A stretch of 64,000 nucleotides of DNA, taken from positions 50,748,046 through 50,812,045 of the forward strand of contig NC_088302.1 in assembly GCF_032854445.1 (NCBI RefSeq). The letters run 5' to 3'. The position numbers and the translations under genes are program-made. Below, piece after piece: positions 61,857 to 64,000 of the stretch. The notes under the pieces were generated by a model. It searched no databases. It was not told the DNA's origin and saw only the letters and a program-made list of their open reading frames with translations. The number at the start of each line of letters is the position of its first letter. Position 1 is the first letter of the stretch. This stretch comes from Liolophura sinensis (lineage: Eukaryota; Mollusca; Polyplacophora; Chitonida; Chitonidae).

Positions 61857-62947
61857 GTTGGGCTCACGACGGGCTGAATTCGCTGCGTTGGTTTAGTCAC
61901 CGAGGTGCAGAGAGTAAATTTACCCTTGACGTCGGCACTCGGCCCTTTGCCATGGCCTTTGTATTGTATCTTTACACAAGATCAGGTGGAAGGAAGACTT
62001 GCATTTCAACTACGTTAATGAAAACTGGAGAAGTTAATACAATAGGCTAACGGCGGAATTACAGAGAGGCCCACGGGTTAACACCAGCGTCAAATGCCTG
62101 GCACAATATGGCTGCTAGCTTTATACATGGTCAAATGGATACAGTAGAAGGTGTACATTATATAGTCTACATTTTACGTTGACCGTTTGAAGTTGTAAAA
62201 GTACCAAGACATGGTACATGAATGAGTATAATGTAAACGCCTTTTGGGGCATTTAATATTTCCCATGTCTGTTCTCGTCTCAGAGAAGCTTAAACAGTTC
62301 TCCCACGACAGAAACCGACACCCGGTAAGCATTCTTGACCTTACAAGGACGGAACAGTCACATACACACGTGTCATGATTTTCCAGGAAATGAACATAAT
62401 CTGTTGCCACTGCATTTTACTTGCTGTTTTAACATAACTGACTGGTGGGTAAACAAGCATGACGTCATTAGCTGGTACCAACCGAGTCTTTGATTGGTCC
62501 ACGCGGATTTACAGTTGACGTTCTGTCATGTTAGTATATTGTGCTGGGTGTATGGGGAACCTGCATCCCTATAGAATTGTGTCTCTTCCTGGTAGTTATA
62601 AGCTGATGTATTTCTCAGTAAACAATTTACATATAACAGGATGGGGACAGGTACAGCGTCATTTTACGTCCCATGCTTAGATAGGTGCAGGTAGTCGCTA
62701 TAGGGCGAAGTCCGCGTATGCTGCTATCTTGGATGGAAGCTTTGCTCGAATGACGGATGGTTGAATTTATTAGCTTAAAGTTGATAATCCCATGCAAACT
62801 GGTGCGGTGTTAGCGGAGACAAGGGTTAAGTCGCCAAACATAACAGAAGAGGTGAAAAAGCTCTTGGCAGACTGATACAGCCAATATGGTTTTAGTACCG
62901 GCCAGATTTGGGGATACCAGAAGGGTATTCGCTCCCCTAGAGATCAC
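61857..62947. other. Intergenic DNA, nothing recognised
   Basis: Only short unrecognised open frames. GC content rises toward 62880. Confidence 0.45.
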
Positions 62948-62959
62948 AGGTCATGACCT
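62948..62959. promoter_or_regulatory. Perfect palindromic nuclear-receptor site (IR0, consensus halves)
   Basis: AGGTCATGACCT is two consensus AGGTCA half-sites, inverted with no spacer, the classic palindromic hormone-receptor element. It lies in a GC-richer segment (62880-63260) about 46.6 kb upstream of the COUP-TF start. Function is inferred from the motif. Confidence 0.4.
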
Positions 62960-64000
62960 CTTCTCATATCACCTGACCCTGATCCAGACCTCTGCACCTC
63001 TCCATCACAACAGCCCTATTATAGCGGCCACAAATCCCAGCCGGACAGGGCAGTGGTATTACACGGGTCTTTGTCCCAGTCTGAACTATACATACTTCAG
63101 GGCACAGAAGGGCCATGCACCCAATAGTTCTTCTCCACAGGGATTGTCAGAGCGAGGAGCAAGGGAATAATGAAAGGGTATGGAGAGCGGCGACCTTTAG
63201 CCCCTCAGCCCCACGCAGGACTGTCATCAATGTCAGGCATTACAAAAACCTAGCGACCCTTTAATTGAAACCGTATGCCCAAGGGTCAAGCTCATAAAAA
63301 TATTGGACTTATCAATCATTGGCTACTTGATGGAAGAACGTGCTAGCCGGGTAATTCACACGTTATACCCATCCCTGACTGTTATCCAATCGTTTCACAC
63401 CGTGTTATACAAACTGTAGTTCAAAATAACCTTAATCTCTTCAGCCAATCATGGAGATGTGAGATGTTATATTTAACCATTTGTAACTTCCTGTTCACAT
63501 CCCGTTAACGACCCGAGTCTGCGATTTAGATTAAGGGGAAAACGCCGATCGGTAGTTCAGACAGGAAGATGCTAGAGTGTGTGGAATCATAGCGATCTGA
63601 TATCTTGTAGACTGTGTAAAAAGTCATTACTAAATTACCGAAAAAACTGAATGGCACCTACATGTGTTTCTACATGTCTAGTTTCAGACTCTCTGCATTG
63701 TACATGTATGTAAAAAGTGATGGGAAAGCATTTATGCAGTTTATGGCCACTAATACTTTCATTCGTCCATATAACATGGCATCTACTGGCTGTATCACAA
63801 AAGTCAAGGAGTAAATTTTCCCCAACGTTTCTCGTTAGTCAATTCGCCATATGGCGTTATAACCTATAAACATGGTCAGTAAGAGAAAAGGAGAGGCAGA
63901 AAAACGTTGTTGAAATATGTACGCAAGCCCTAAACATGCATATAGGCGTGTGTAAATAAAGCCGGGGTTGAAACACCCACAAGTGATACATCTATAAAGA
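62960..64000. other. Intergenic DNA, no gene recognised
   Basis: 62960-63260 is GC-richer and may be a conserved element. The rest is AT-rich with no recognised feature up to the window end. Confidence 0.45.

Overview
This window looks like ordinary chromosomal DNA from a spiralian animal, most probably a mollusc. It is AT-rich and gene-poor, with introns, long simple-sequence tracts, several minisatellites and at least six copies or fragments of one tRNA-headed SINE with an (AAAT)n tail. I recall that SINE as common in molluscan genomes, but I could not run a search to confirm the family or the species.

I recognise one protein-coding gene with certainty. It is a COUP-TF / seven-up (NR2F) orphan nuclear receptor on the minus strand, with coding exons at 15926-16391, 14772-15293 and 9 kb (8955-9229). 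The exons join in frame across two phase-1 introns (GT..AG) and give a complete protein of about 420 residues: a disordered Pro/Asn-rich N-terminus, a two-zinc-finger DNA-binding domain and a ligand-binding domain. Its 3' flank occupies 1-8954. The part upstream of its start codon, 16392-64000 (about 47 kb), shows no other gene that I can recognise. This fits a developmental transcription factor sitting in a regulatory gene desert.

Layout. 1-8954: 3' flank, with a SINE flanked by a perfect 13-bp target-site duplication, a 41-bp degenerate tandem array, a perfect palindromic nuclear-receptor-type site, and GA and TA microsatellites. 8955-16391: COUP-TF, with a 5.5-kb second intron that holds a 31-bp minisatellite and a DR1 motif. 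16392-26545: 5' flank with a cluster of nuclear-receptor half-sites and a long TA tract. 26546-27700: a 23-bp minisatellite, two SINE pieces and a second long TA tract. 27700-49600: mostly unique DNA with scattered DR1-like motifs and SINE fragments. 49600-52290: a repeat-dense block of four unrelated tandem arrays around a strong TATA-box match. 53000-58130: SINE-rich, with an unusual GTTACGGCAT array and a GGTCAA inverted repeat. 58130-64000: unique DNA ending in a GC-richer segment that carries the second perfect palindromic receptor site.

A few long open frames (61374-61856 minus, 48327-48917 plus, 21111-21539 minus, 55574-56020 plus, 53712-54092 plus) match nothing I know and are listed at low confidence. 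I found no novel multi-gene system. The most interesting signals are the receptor-type palindromes and direct repeats around a receptor gene, a SINE whose Pol III A box is split by a TA microsatellite, and the two-spacer GTTACGGCAT array.
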